The translations under genes and the position numbers were made by a program. From Oscillospiraceae bacterium (GTDB lineage Bacteria > Bacillota > Clostridia > Oscillospirales > Oscillospiraceae): a stretch of 37,099 nt of DNA. Every line of letters starts with the position of its first letter. The first letter of the stretch is position 1. The stretch is from NCBI GenBank assembly GCA_022800525.1, contig JAAWQM010000028.1, positions 1 to 37,099 on the forward strand, in the 5' to 3' direction. This document shows positions 7,301 to 13,263 of this stretch, one piece after another. The notes beneath the pieces are model-generated. The model was given only the letters and a program-made list of their open reading frames with translations, did not search any database and was not told the DNA's origin.

Positions 7301-9204
7301 GGCGCCTCCGCGCCGGTGACCTCCCGGCAGACCCGCTCCCGCAGCAGCGCCAGCGACGCGCAGTCCGAACAGTCCACCTCCCGCAGCGCCCCCAGCAGCA
7401 CGTCCTGGGTGGAGACGGCGGGCCGCAGCCAGCTCAGCAGCAGTACCGCCGCGATGCGGACAGTCAGGTCCTTCCGCCCGGAGAGGGCCTGGGCGAAGCC
7501 CAGCAGGTCGTAGCGCTGATGGGGCTCCAGTACCTCCACCGGCAGGGCCGTGGCGGTTTCCAGGAGCCGGAAGGCGGTCTCGTCCTCCAGCTTCTCCGGG
7601 CGGCGGTAGTAGCGCAGGAACGCCTTGAGGAACTCCTCCTGGTGGTCCGGGGCGCACTTGTCCAGCAGGGAGTTGACCACCATCTTCAGGGTGAACCCGA
7701 TCCATCGCCGGTGCTGGAGCATCAGCTTGTGGTCGGGGTAGATGATCTTCTCAAGATACAGCCGCCACTGGTCCAGCCCGGTGACCTCCCGCGGGTCGGG
7801 AACATAGTCAACCGGCGTCTCCTTCACGTAGCCCGCGTGGAACCGGGCGATGATCTCGCCCATGAGGGCCGCCGCCTGACGGCGGATGTCGCCCTCGCGG
7901 TGCATCAGCAGCTCATAGAGGAACGCCAGGGTCTGCACCTTCTGGGGGCGGCTGAGGTAGACGGAGTAGGACTCGAACACCCCCAGGAACGCCCGCAACC
8001 GCCGCCAGTCGGTCTCGCCCCTGGCCTGCTCTAGCAGGGCGGCGAAGCTGCGCTGTCCGGTCAGGCGGCTCATGAGGGCCAGATTGTGGCTGACGCCCAG
8101 CCGCCGCAGCTCCTCCACGGCCTCGGCGGGGGACATGAGGGCGGCGTCCTTCCGGGGCGCGGCCCCGCCGGACGCGCCGGACAGGGTCGTGTCCACACCC
8201 AGGCTCTCCATGTACCGCTCAAAGTCCCGCAGCTTGGCGTAGACGAAGGTATACCGGGTGCGCTTCTCATTGGTTACGTTGTCCAGCTTGCTGAGGATGA
8301 CGTCGAAGGCCTCCGTCAGGGTGGAGATTTTCGTGATCTCCCGTCCGTCGGGGCCCCGCTCCTGCTTGACCCGGAAGTCGGCGTAGATGAGCAGAAGGCT
8401 CTCAGCCGACAGGTAATCCAGCTCCAGGTCCCATACGGAATGGTTGGCGGCCACATATCCGAGGTCGGCCATATGGCGGCGGCGGAACCAGAGGTCGGTA
8501 TAATAATAATGCAAGTAGGGCACCCGCTCCCCGGGGCGGCAGCCGAACTTGCCCACGTCGTGCCCCGCGGCGCTGCCGGACACCAGAGCCAGGTCGACAG
8601 CCACCCCGGCCCGCTTCAGGTCCCTGGCGGCGCTCAGCGCCACATGATGGACCCCGGCGATATGCTCCAGGGTACGGAAGGGCGTGGCCTCCAACCCCAG
8701 GCGCATCATCTCATAGACGTACTCCCGGCGGTAGGAGCGCAGGAAGACGCGGTAGCTGTCCTGGTGGGCGCTGCCGGCCAGCTCCTCCTCGTCCAGCAGC
8801 TCCAGCTGCCACATGGGGTCCGGGGGCAGCTTGGCCCGCTCCGCGTCGAAGAGGACCTGGAGCAGGGAGAGGAAGAAGACCGCGCCGGGGCCATATGCCT
8901 CCCGCCGGGTCTCGAAGTCCGGCTCAGGGAACATGGACTTGCGCGCGAAGTCGTAGGAGAAGAGAAGCCACCCCTCCTCCGGCTCAGGGGACAGCGTATC
9001 CATCTCCTCCCGGCACAGCTCCAGCACGGCGGCGCACTGGATGCGGGTCCCGTCGTAGAGGGGGACGAAGCGCTGGAGGTAGTTTTTTTCCTCCAGCAGC
9101 CCGGTGAGCATGGCCCGGTGGGGGGCCAGGAATCTGAGGGCGGGCTGCGTGGTCAGCCGCCGCAGCAGGCTGGCTGTCATCTGGCGGAGCCGTTTTTTAT
9201 TCAT
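4396..9204 (-). CDS. Giant HD / helical-repeat / nucleotidyltransferase / GNAT-like / phosphoribosyltransferase fusion
   Basis: The 1602-residue cytosolic protein starts at ATG 9204: GAGGAGG lies 8 nt before it, whereas an in-frame ATG at 9225 has no ribosome site. Residues about 150-330 are an HD metal-phosphohydrolase domain (HHVALSAARDL, then AAGHDVGKFG with the His-Asp near 215, ANHSVWD, YADF). Residues about 350-890 are all-helical, HEAT-like. Residues about 904-1090 are a nucleotidyltransferase: PGTFDPFTLSHKG is the T/HxGH signature in its CoaD-like TxxH form, followed by VVGSDVIKG and EEISSTSIRDAI as in NadD. Residues about 1095-1275 resemble GNAT. Residues about 1290-1500 are a phosphoribosyltransferase with the PRPP loop VILVDDMLHDGKR. 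NadD together with the HD protein YqeK is a known pairing, so dinucleotide or NAD-like chemistry is plausible, but the product is unknown. It heads a four-gene operon. Confidence 0.8.
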   Translation of the reverse strand: MNKKRLRQMTASLLRRLTTQPALRFLAPHRAMLTGLLEEKNYLQRFVPLYDGTRIQCAAVLELCREEMDTLSPEPEEGWLLFSYDFARKSMFPEPDFETRREAYGPGAVFFLSLLQVLFDAERAKLPPDPMWQLELLDEEELAGSAHQDSYRVFLRSYRREYVYEMMRLGLEATPFRTLEHIAGVHHVALSAARDLKRAGVAVDLALVSGSAAGHDVGKFGCRPGERVPYLHYYYTDLWFRRRHMADLGYVAANHSVWDLELDYLSAESLLLIYADFRVKQERGPDGREITKISTLTEAFDVILSKLDNVTNEKRTRYTFVYAKLRDFERYMESLGVDTTLSGASGGAAPRKDAALMSPAEAVEELRRLGVSHNLALMSRLTGQRSFAALLEQARGETDWRRLRAFLGVFESYSVYLSRPQKVQTLAFLYELLMHREGDIRRQAAALMGEIIARFHAGYVKETPVDYVPDPREVTGLDQWRLYLEKIIYPDHKLMLQHRRWIGFTLKMVVNSLLDKCAPDHQEEFLKAFLRYYRRPEKLEDETAFRLLETATALPVEVLEPHQRYDLLGFAQALSGRKDLTVRIAAVLLLSWLRPAVSTQDVLLGALREVDCSDCASLALLRERVCREVTGAEAPLALPEETISEIFLDNLKTATPWILKEVNIRLLTESAQSGGGRLLHVATHLTNLVKVSDRVTVRHAAGGALLAVAPLLTTEERNEVAVELCRGLEIGQQEFAKYIPGYLGRFCLWLPPAQLEEIRAELEASLCSPNARVISAALDTVGVIYEEYDTYRVRFPEDDETYRRRRERLLGMLLKGLAGFRPEVHQEALFVLGRHVFGSETLGRHEKRRAFLLTLKKILALLDEESASELTFYYRAAMLGKLYRFLTEQEILRGGFHYETDRPVAFFPGTFDPFTLSHKGIVRAIRDLGYEVMLAIDEFSWSKKTQPHRIRRRLATLSVADEFHVQVFPEDFPVNIANPANLAALRAAFPGREVAVVVGSDVIKGASSYAKPPEENSIHTFDHIIFRRGRGRRAPDYSAVAGRVIELKLPPHLEEISSTSIRDAIDQGRDVSNLIDPVAQEFIYRHGLYLREPLDKPLLRLDELEFQRCLELTEETEGLLEQTVLAGHPGTGELFRELKRLGDHLCVLRQGGTGEALGFASFRCLDSHQLFSRLGSAQVSAFIRRETGGRVLVISGIYVPKGPAQLDLCQLLLTEALTLALRQEYACALFCPAETPAPYVREILTLQGFVHAPVSQEGQELLVVDMRRPIVLTRNVDTTIKAPFNSNPRVLAATAAAHRRLQRALTELYPGCLVLSMSAGVIYQRLLRRITACNGVPPEQTEPRVLGDCVCVPFGKIMRGVAVPNTVTKTLHTDKIYEPDLSSYSVEAYPYYSPLEDQVQTIHAFGRPVILVDDMLHDGKRIHRIAPLLKEAGTPVRQVLVGYLTGVGRDTMEELGYPVDCVYYLPNLRTRFVESTLYPFIGGDTVRRAEPMAGGLHPAVNRIFPYASPDFSEDCADGSTYHLSLCCLENARDILLTLETEYRALYARNLTLSRLSEAVILPLCPDKGGCMSYDLSRAASTYLDNDIEMLRRLQANFKIVIG

Positions 9205-9236
9205 CAAAGGGACCTCCTCGACCATTTTCTGTCTCT

Positions 9237-9265
9237 ATTATGCACCAATCATCCGCGAGAAGCAA
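9237..9265 (-). promoter_or_regulatory. Sigma-A promoter of the giant-protein operon
   Basis: On the minus strand TTGCTT (9265-9260) and CATAAT (9242-9237) are separated by exactly 17 nt. Transcription would begin near 9230, leaving a short leader of about 10 nt before the GAGGAGG site at 9212-9218. Confidence 0.65.
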
Positions 9266-9324
9266 GGCTTTCTTTCCCGCGCGCGGAAAAATCCGCCTGA
9301 GCGGCGGAGACCGCCGGCGCGCAG

Positions 9325-9369
9325 CCATAGAAAAGACCCGGAAGCCGCGCTTCCGGGTCTTTTCTATGG
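9325..9369. terminator. 20-bp perfect hairpin between divergent promoters
   Basis: Two 20-nt arms (9325-9344 and 9350-9369) are exact inverted copies around a 5-nt loop. The arms include AAAAGACCC/GGGTCTTTT, as in a bidirectional terminator. No annotated gene ends here: it lies upstream of both the minus-strand operon promoter (9237-9265) and the thiN promoter (9498-9526). It may insulate the two units or end a short upstream-antisense transcript. The rest of 9270-9497 contains only the mini-ORF described next. Confidence 0.6.
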
Positions 9370-9382
9370 TTTGGAGGATCAG

Positions 9383-9418
9383 ATGAAAAAGAAGTCTTGT
9401 CACTTGCAAGTATTATGA
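9383..9418 (+). CDS. Possible 11-codon mini-ORF
   Basis: GGAGG at 9373-9377 stands 5 nt before an ATG, followed by MKKKSCHLQVL and TGA-TAG stops. Ribosome site and spacing are excellent, but the ORF is only 11 codons, and I see no promoter between it and the hairpin ending at 9369. It could be a leader peptide remnant or chance. Confidence 0.2.
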   Translation: MKKKSCHLQVL

Positions 9419-9497
9419 TAGCCCAGGAATATTAACAAATACAGCGATAGTTGTTACAAAAGTCTAAAATATTTTGCGAAACTGGTAAAATCCAGGG

Positions 9498-9526
9498 TTG
9501 AACCGGGCCGGAAACTGTTCTATAAT
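9498..9526 (+). promoter_or_regulatory. Sigma-A promoter of thiN
   Basis: TTGAAC (9498-9503), a 17-nt spacer and TATAAT (9521-9526). The leader to the GGGAGG site (9545-9550) is too short for a TPP riboswitch. Confidence 0.85.
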
Positions 9527-9556
9527 GAAGGTGAGACAAGACAAGGGAGGAATAAC

Positions 9557-10168
9557 ATGGAAAAGACATGCTGCGTGGTCGGGGCCATGGAGCCTGGAGA
9601 GATCGTTCTGCCAGAGGGCGCGCTGGTAATCGCCGCCGACGGCGGGCTGGCCCACCTGGAGCGCCGGGGGCTGAGGGCGGACCTGATTGTAGGGGACTTC
9701 GACTCCCTGGGCTGGGTCCCGGAGGGGCCAAAGGTCATCCGCCACCCGGTGGAGAAGGACGATACGGACATGATGCTGGCCGTCAGGACGGGACTGGCGC
9801 GAGGGTGCCGGGACTTCCTGCTCTACGGCGGCCTGGGCGGACGGCTGGACCATGCCTACGCCAACCTGCAGACGCTGGTCTGGCTGGCGGAGCATGGGGC
9901 CAGGGGCCGTCTGCTGGGTCCCGGCATGACGGCCGCCGCCGTCCGGAACGGGCGGCTGGACTTTCCCGCCGGACATCAGGGCGTCATCTCCGTCTTCTGC
10001 CCTGACGGGGAGGCCCGCGGCGTGGACCTGACGGGGCTGTACTATCCCCTGGAGGATGCGGTCCTCACCAGCGGCTTCCCCCTGGGGGTCAGCAACCAGT
10101 TCACTGGCGGGGCTGCGTCGGTATCTGTCCGGGAGGGGACGTTGCTGGTCATGTGGGAGACCCCGTAG
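9557..10168 (+). CDS. thiN: Thiamine diphosphokinase
   Basis: The product (203 residues, the usual length) transfers pyrophosphate from ATP to thiamine to make thiamine diphosphate in the cytosol. Family motifs are clear: AADGG (26-30), LIVGDFDSL (43-51) and EKDDTDMMLAV (66-76), which together bind ATP-Mg and thiamine, then LLYGGLGGRLDHAYANLQTL. The C-terminal beta-domain ends with SNQFTGGAASVSVREGTLLVMW. AGGGAGG lies 6 nt before the ATG. It is transcribed alone and converges on the greA-like gene with only 9 nt between the stops and no obvious terminator in the gap. In many Firmicutes thiN follows rpe/rsgA; here it does not. Confidence 0.93.
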   Translation: MEKTCCVVGAMEPGEIVLPEGALVIAADGGLAHLERRGLRADLIVGDFDSLGWVPEGPKVIRHPVEKDDTDMMLAVRTGLARGCRDFLLYGGLGGRLDHAYANLQTLVWLAEHGARGRLLGPGMTAAAVRNGRLDFPAGHQGVISVFCPDGEARGVDLTGLYYPLEDAVLTSGFPLGVSNQFTGGAASVSVREGTLLVMWETP

Positions 10169-10177
10169 GGGCGGCGC

Positions 10178-10681
10178 TCAATACCGCCGGATCTCCAGAG
10201 AGGCGTCGTCCTGCCCCTTCTCAATGGAGCGGACCTCCATGTCATACTCCACATCGCCGCCGGCCTTCACATGGACCCGGTCGCCCACCTTCCGGCCCAG
10301 CAGAGCCTTGCCCACAGGGGACTCCTTGCTGATAAGCCCCTTCCCGGCGTCCGAGCGCAGGGTGGTCACCAGCCGGATGGTCATTTCCCGCCCCAGCTTC
10401 CCGTGGTACACCACCACCTTGTCAAACAGCCCCACCGCGTCCTCCGCCGCGTCCACGGAGATGACTTTGGCGGTCCTGATCATCCGCTCCAGGTAGCGGA
10501 TGCGGCTGTCGTTGCGGTTTTTCTCCTGCTTGGCGCACTTGTATTCGTAGTTCTCGCTGAGATCGCCGAAGGCCCGAGCGGTCTGCACGTCCTCAATCAG
10601 CTTCGGCCTCAGCACCTGCACCCGGTGCGCCAGCTCCTCCTTCATTTTCTGGATATCCACTTCCGTCAGTTCATCATACAT
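10178..10681 (-). CDS. greA: GreA/GreB-family transcription elongation factor
   Basis: The protein has 167 residues, normal for the family. Residues about 1-75 form the antiparallel coiled coil that enters the RNA polymerase secondary channel. Its tip shows FGDLSENYEY with Asp40 and Glu43 in the positions that assist Mg2+ for cleavage of backtracked RNA. Residues about 85-165 form the FKBP-like C-terminal domain, with SPVGKALLGRKVGD matching the conserved SPIGKALLGK block. AAGGAG precedes the ATG by about 9 nt. It may be one of two Gre paralogues in the genome, because KNRNDSRIRYLERMI differs from classic GreA; that is inference. Confidence 0.88.
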   Translation of the reverse strand: MYDELTEVDIQKMKEELAHRVQVLRPKLIEDVQTARAFGDLSENYEYKCAKQEKNRNDSRIRYLERMIRTAKVISVDAAEDAVGLFDKVVVYHGKLGREMTIRLVTTLRSDAGKGLISKESPVGKALLGRKVGDRVHVKAGGDVEYDMEVRSIEKGQDDASLEIRRY

Positions 10682-10738
10682 GCTGAGCCGCTCCTTCTGA
10701 ATGTATTGATATGCGGGCGGCTGAGCCCCCGCAACGAG

Positions 10739-10769
10739 AGGAGGACCGGGTTCGCGCCCAGTCCTCTTC
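10739..10769 (-). terminator. GC-rich hairpin downstream of the bactofilin gene
   Basis: A 10-bp stem with one mismatch (10741-10750 with 10757-10766, loop TTCGCG) lies a few bases past the bactofilin stop on the minus strand. No U-tract follows, so it is a weak terminator at best, and some read-through into greA is possible. Confidence 0.35.
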
Positions 10770-10774
10770 TCCCC

Positions 10775-11203
10775 TTATTTCGCGCCGTTTTTGGCGGGCA
10801 TGGAGGCGGTGCCGTTGAGCCGTCCGCCGTCCTCCACCACCAGGGACACGGTGGTGAAATCGCCCTGGAGGCTGCCGGTCTTCTCAATGAACAGGTGGTC
10901 CCTGGCGCTGACCACGCCCTCAACCCGGCCCGCTATGCGGATGACGTCCGCCGTCACCGGACCACTCACCAGCCCGGAGGGGGCCACGATCACCGCTCCC
11001 TTCAGATCGATCTCACCCTCCACAACACCCTCTACCTGGATGATGCCTTCACCCTTCATCGTACCGGTGATAGATGTGCCGGAGGCCACCACTGTACTGC
11101 TGGGCGGCTCAGGCAGGTCGGGCAGGTCCTCCTGGCTGACGCTGGCGGACGTGTCCAGGACGTCCTCCTCTTCCTCAACGTGCTTTCTCCCAAACAAAGC
11201 CAT
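10775..11203 (-). CDS. Bactofilin (polymer-forming cytoskeletal protein)
   Basis: The start is MALFGRK at 11203, with AAAGGAG 9 nt upstream; the same frame is open further upstream but has no ribosome site. The product is 142 residues. After a short acidic, disordered N-terminus, residues about 40-135 show the repeated short beta-strands and Gly turns of the bactofilin right-handed beta-helix (TSITGTMKGEGIIQVEGVVEG, GPVTADVIRIAGRVEGVVSA, SLQGDFTTVSLVVEDGGRLNG). Bactofilins self-assemble into filaments at the membrane and often position cell-wall enzymes. The gene has its own promoter and a structured leader. Confidence 0.88.
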   Translation of the reverse strand: MALFGRKHVEEEEDVLDTSASVSQEDLPDLPEPPSSTVVASGTSITGTMKGEGIIQVEGVVEGEIDLKGAVIVAPSGLVSGPVTADVIRIAGRVEGVVSARDHLFIEKTGSLQGDFTTVSLVVEDGGRLNGTASMPAKNGAK

Positions 11204-11242
11204 AGTGAGTCTCTCCTTTGTCGTGAAAATAAGTAAAATGTG

Positions 11243-11276
11243 CGGTATCCTCCTCCGCCTGCGGACGCTGATACCG
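11243..11276 (-). other. Stem-loop in the bactofilin 5' leader
   Basis: Outer arms 11243-11249 and 11270-11276 (CGGTATC/GATACCG) enclose a second stem, 11254-11258 with 11261-11265. It lies between the promoter and the ribosome site, so it is part of the mRNA leader. It matches no riboswitch class I recognise. Confidence 0.4.
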
Positions 11277-11289
11277 ACCCACAGGGGAC

Positions 11290-11318
11290 ATTGTAACATA
11301 TTTGTAACCATTTGGCAA
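11290..11318 (-). promoter_or_regulatory. Sigma-A promoter of the bactofilin gene
   Basis: On the minus strand TTGCCA (11318-11313), a 17-nt spacer and TACAAT (11295-11290). It is divergent from the promoter at 11338-11366, with the two -35 boxes only about 19 bp apart. Confidence 0.75.
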
Positions 11319-11337
11319 GGGTTCTGAGAAAAACCTC

Positions 11338-11366
11338 TTGCGGAAGAAGGGAAAATTCGCTATAAT
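11338..11366 (+). promoter_or_regulatory. Sigma-A promoter of the zinc-ribbon gene
   Basis: TTGCGG (11338-11343), a 17-nt spacer and TATAAT (11361-11366). The downstream gene starts at 11415. Confidence 0.8.
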
Positions 11367-11414
11367 AGGGCGCAGGATCAACAAGGCTGGAAAAGCCGCT
11401 GAAAGGAGCAAGCT

Positions 11415-11792
11415 ATGAGTTATTTTGAGGAAGCCAAGCAGAAAGCCAGGGAGGTCGCCGCCGTCGCCGCTGAAAAGGCCCGCGCCGCCGCCGACTCCGC
11501 CAAGATCTCCGCCGCCATTATCGCGGAGAAGCGGGAGCTGGACAAGAACTACCGCGCGATCGGCCAGTGGTACGCCTGCGAGTACGCCCAGAGCGGCGTG
11601 CCCGACGCCATTGCGGACGTCATCGCCGCCGTCCGCGCCTCCCAGGAGAAGATTGCCGAGCTTCAGGCCAGCCGCGAGGCCGCCGAGACGGCTGAGGCCG
11701 CTGAGACCGCCGCGGGCGTGAGCTGCCCGGTCTGCGGCAAGATCAGCGACACCAAGTTCTGCCCCCACTGCGGGGCGCCCATGGGAGAATGA
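11415..11792 (+). CDS. Coiled-coil protein with C-terminal zinc ribbon
   Basis: The 125-residue soluble protein begins with a long Ala/Glu/Lys-rich amphipathic helix (1-48). A short central helical part contains IGQWYACEYAQSGVPDAIADVI, and a second coiled coil covers about 68-100. The end is a zinc-ribbon: C104-P-V-C107 and C116-P-H-C119. Small proteins of this build are common in Oscillospiraceae and Lachnospiraceae and have no established function; similar ribbons often bind membrane or envelope partners. AAAGGAG lies 7 nt before the ATG. It has its own promoter and terminator, so it is a single-gene unit. Confidence 0.8.
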   Translation: MSYFEEAKQKAREVAAVAAEKARAAADSAKISAAIIAEKRELDKNYRAIGQWYACEYAQSGVPDAIADVIAAVRASQEKIAELQASREAAETAEAAETAAGVSCPVCGKISDTKFCPHCGAPMGE

Positions 11793-11799
11793 CGCGAAG

Positions 11800-11829
11800 G
11801 GGCCGGGCTCTGTCCCGGCCCGTCTTTTT
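11800..11829 (+). terminator. Rho-independent terminator
   Basis: A perfect 8-bp GC stem (11800-11807 with 11814-11821), 6-nt loop, then GTCTTTTTG. It ends the zinc-ribbon transcript. Confidence 0.85.
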
Positions 11830-11899
11830 GAGACCATCGATCTCCCCGGGGACCGGGCGGGCGCGCAGGCCCGCCCCCGCAGATTCAAACGGAGGGCAT

Positions 11900-12745
11900 A
11901 TGCTGGACAGAAGCGAGATCGGCAAGCGAGGATACCTGAACGAGGCGTACCGGCTGTTCCACCTGCGGGACAGCCGGGAGCTGAACCTGGACTATCACTA
12001 CCATGAGTTTGACAAGCTGGTGCTGCTGCTGGGCGGGCGGGTCACCTACCATATCGAGGGCATCCGCTACTCCCTCCAGCCCCTGGACGTCCTGCTGGTG
12101 AGCCGGAACCTGATTCACCTGCCGGAGGTGGACTCCGGCCAGGACTACGAGCGGATGGTGCTGTGGATGGACCGGGGCTTCCTCTCCCGCTACAGCGGGC
12201 CGGATGCGGATTTGGCGGAGTGCTTCGAGCGCACCGCCCGCCGGGGCGTCCACCTCCACCGGCCCCGGGGAGAGGAGCGGGAGCGCTGGCGGGCCCTGTT
12301 CCAGCGGGTGGAGGACGCGGTCCGGGATACGGCCTTTGGCTCCCGCCTGCTGGCGGACACCTGCGTCCTCCAGCTGATGATTGAGCTCAACCGCGCCACC
12401 CTGGCCGCCCCGGAGCGGATTGACGCGGATGCCTACCGCTTCGACCCCAAGATGGAAGAGGTCACCCGCTACATCCGCGCCCATCTGCGGGAGGAGCTTT
12501 CCATCGGCCATCTGGCCGGAACATTCTTTCTCAGCCGCTACTATCTGATGCACCGCTTCAAGGAGGTCTACGGCTGTTCGGTCCACCAGTATATTCGTCA
12601 GAAGCGCCTCCAGCAGGCCGCCGAGGCCATCCGCCGGGACGTCCCGGTGCTGAAGGCCGCCGAGGACGCGGGATTCAGGGATTATTCGGTATTCCTCCGG
12701 GCTTTCCGGGCTGCGTATGGGAAGAGTCCCAGAGAATGGAAGTAG
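11900..12745 (+). CDS. AraC-family transcriptional regulator
   Basis: The ATG at 11900 is chosen because GGAGGG lies 3 nt upstream; upstream codons in the same frame cross the terminator. The 281-residue protein has an N-terminal cupin sensor (about 28-110, with DYHYHEFDKLVLLLGG and PLDVLLVSRNLIH) and a C-terminal double helix-turn-helix domain (about 180-281; ELSIGHLAGTFFLSRYYLMH and DAGFRDYSVFLRAFRAAYGK, ending SPREW). Such proteins usually sense a small molecule through the cupin and activate a nearby promoter. No obvious target is adjacent, as the next unit has its own repressor. Ligand unknown. Confidence 0.92.
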   Translation: MLDRSEIGKRGYLNEAYRLFHLRDSRELNLDYHYHEFDKLVLLLGGRVTYHIEGIRYSLQPLDVLLVSRNLIHLPEVDSGQDYERMVLWMDRGFLSRYSGPDADLAECFERTARRGVHLHRPRGEERERWRALFQRVEDAVRDTAFGSRLLADTCVLQLMIELNRATLAAPERIDADAYRFDPKMEEVTRYIRAHLREELSIGHLAGTFFLSRYYLMHRFKEVYGCSVHQYIRQKRLQQAAEAIRRDVPVLKAAEDAGFRDYSVFLRAFRAAYGKSPREWK

Positions 12746-12768
12746 GCAGGGAAATCAATTTATTGTCT

Positions 12769-12798
12769 GCAGGGCGCGCCAGGGTCGTCGCGCCCTGC
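12769..12798 (+). terminator. Hairpin downstream of the AraC gene
   Basis: A perfect 10-bp stem (12769-12778 with 12789-12798) with a 10-nt loop, 24 bp past the araC stop. No T-run follows, so termination would be weak. Confidence 0.4.
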
Positions 12799-12816
12799 AC
12801 CCCTGAAAATTCCCAC

Positions 12817-12845
12817 TTGACGAAACAGGTCTAATCTGTTAGACT
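12817..12845 (+). promoter_or_regulatory. Sigma-A promoter of the blaI/blaR1-like operon
   Basis: TTGACG (12817-12822), a 17-nt spacer and TAGACT (12840-12845). The spacer and -10 lie within the first repressor dyad, so bound repressor would block polymerase. Confidence 0.75.
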
Positions 12846-12879
12846 ACTCTTGGAAGGTCTAACAGATTAGACCTGTTTC
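12822..12879. promoter_or_regulatory. Double-dyad operator for the BlaI-like repressor
   Basis: Two 23-nt arms, 12822-12844 and 12857-12879, are exact inverted copies around a 12-nt spacer. Each arm contains its own dyad, GTCTAA-N4-TTAGAC, at 12829-12844 and 12857-12872, with centres 28 bp apart. The first overlaps the promoter -10 and the second lies just past the expected start site. BlaI/MecI repressors bind such paired dyads as dimers, though their classic sites are built on TACA/TGTA. Confidence 0.8.
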
Positions 12880-12899
12880 TGTTACAAAGGAGGGGCCGT

Positions 12900-13262
12900 A
12901 TGGAAACACCAAAAATTTTTGAGAGTGAATACCGCTTCTGCCAGATCCTCTGGGAGGCGGAGCCGGTAGGCAGCACCGAGCTGGTCAAGCTTTGCCAGCG
13001 GCGGCTCGGCTGGAAGAAGTCCACCACCTACACCGTCATCAAGCGCCTTTCAGAGCGGGGCGTGGTGCGGCTGGAGGACGCGGTGGTGACCTCCCTGGTC
13101 ACCCGGGAGCAGGTCCAGCGCAGCGAGAGCCGTGAGGTGGTGGACCGGGCCTTTGGCGGGTCGCTGCCCAGCTTCATCGCGGCCTTCGCGGGCGGAAAGA
13201 AGCTGACAAAGGCCGAGGCGGAGGAGATCCGCCGCCTCATCGACCAGTACGAGGAGGAGTGA
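12900..13262 (+). CDS. BlaI/MecI-family repressor
   Basis: The 120-residue winged-helix repressor matches the family in length. Residues 1-70 hold the DNA-binding domain (ESEYRFCQILWEAEPVGSTELV, KKSTTYTVIKRLSERGVV). The C-terminal helices (FGGSLPSFIAAFAGGKKLTK and EEIRRLIDQYEEE) form the dimer part. In BlaI and MecI the cut site for induction lies just after the winged helix; the sequence here differs there, so the site cannot be assigned. AAAGGAGG precedes the ATG. It is one nucleotide from the M56 protease gene, and the operator is directly upstream, so autorepression is expected. Confidence 0.93.
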   Translation: METPKIFESEYRFCQILWEAEPVGSTELVKLCQRRLGWKKSTTYTVIKRLSERGVVRLEDAVVTSLVTREQVQRSESREVVDRAFGGSLPSFIAAFAGGKKLTKAEAEEIRRLIDQYEEE

Positions 13263-13263
13263 T

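Noticed and set aside
5311-8034. A 907-codon open frame on the plus strand opposite the giant gene, and others at 8086-9300 and 4225-5304
   Set aside because: They are low-complexity, Gln/Gly/Arg/Pro-rich shadows of a GC-rich gene, with no ribosome site or domain; the minus-strand frame carries clear motifs.
4396-9204. Calling the giant gene simply nadD or coaD
   Set aside because: Its transferase domain mixes the TxxH form of CoaD with the ISSTSIR of NadD and is embedded in a five-part chain; a simple symbol would mislead.
9527-9556. TPP riboswitch before thiN
   Set aside because: Only about 20 nt separate the expected start site from the ribosome site, too short for any THI element.
10775-11311. 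Longer bactofilin start at 11311
   Set aside because: The extension crosses the promoter and leader hairpin and has no ribosome site; MALFGRK at 11203 has AAAGGAG at good spacing.
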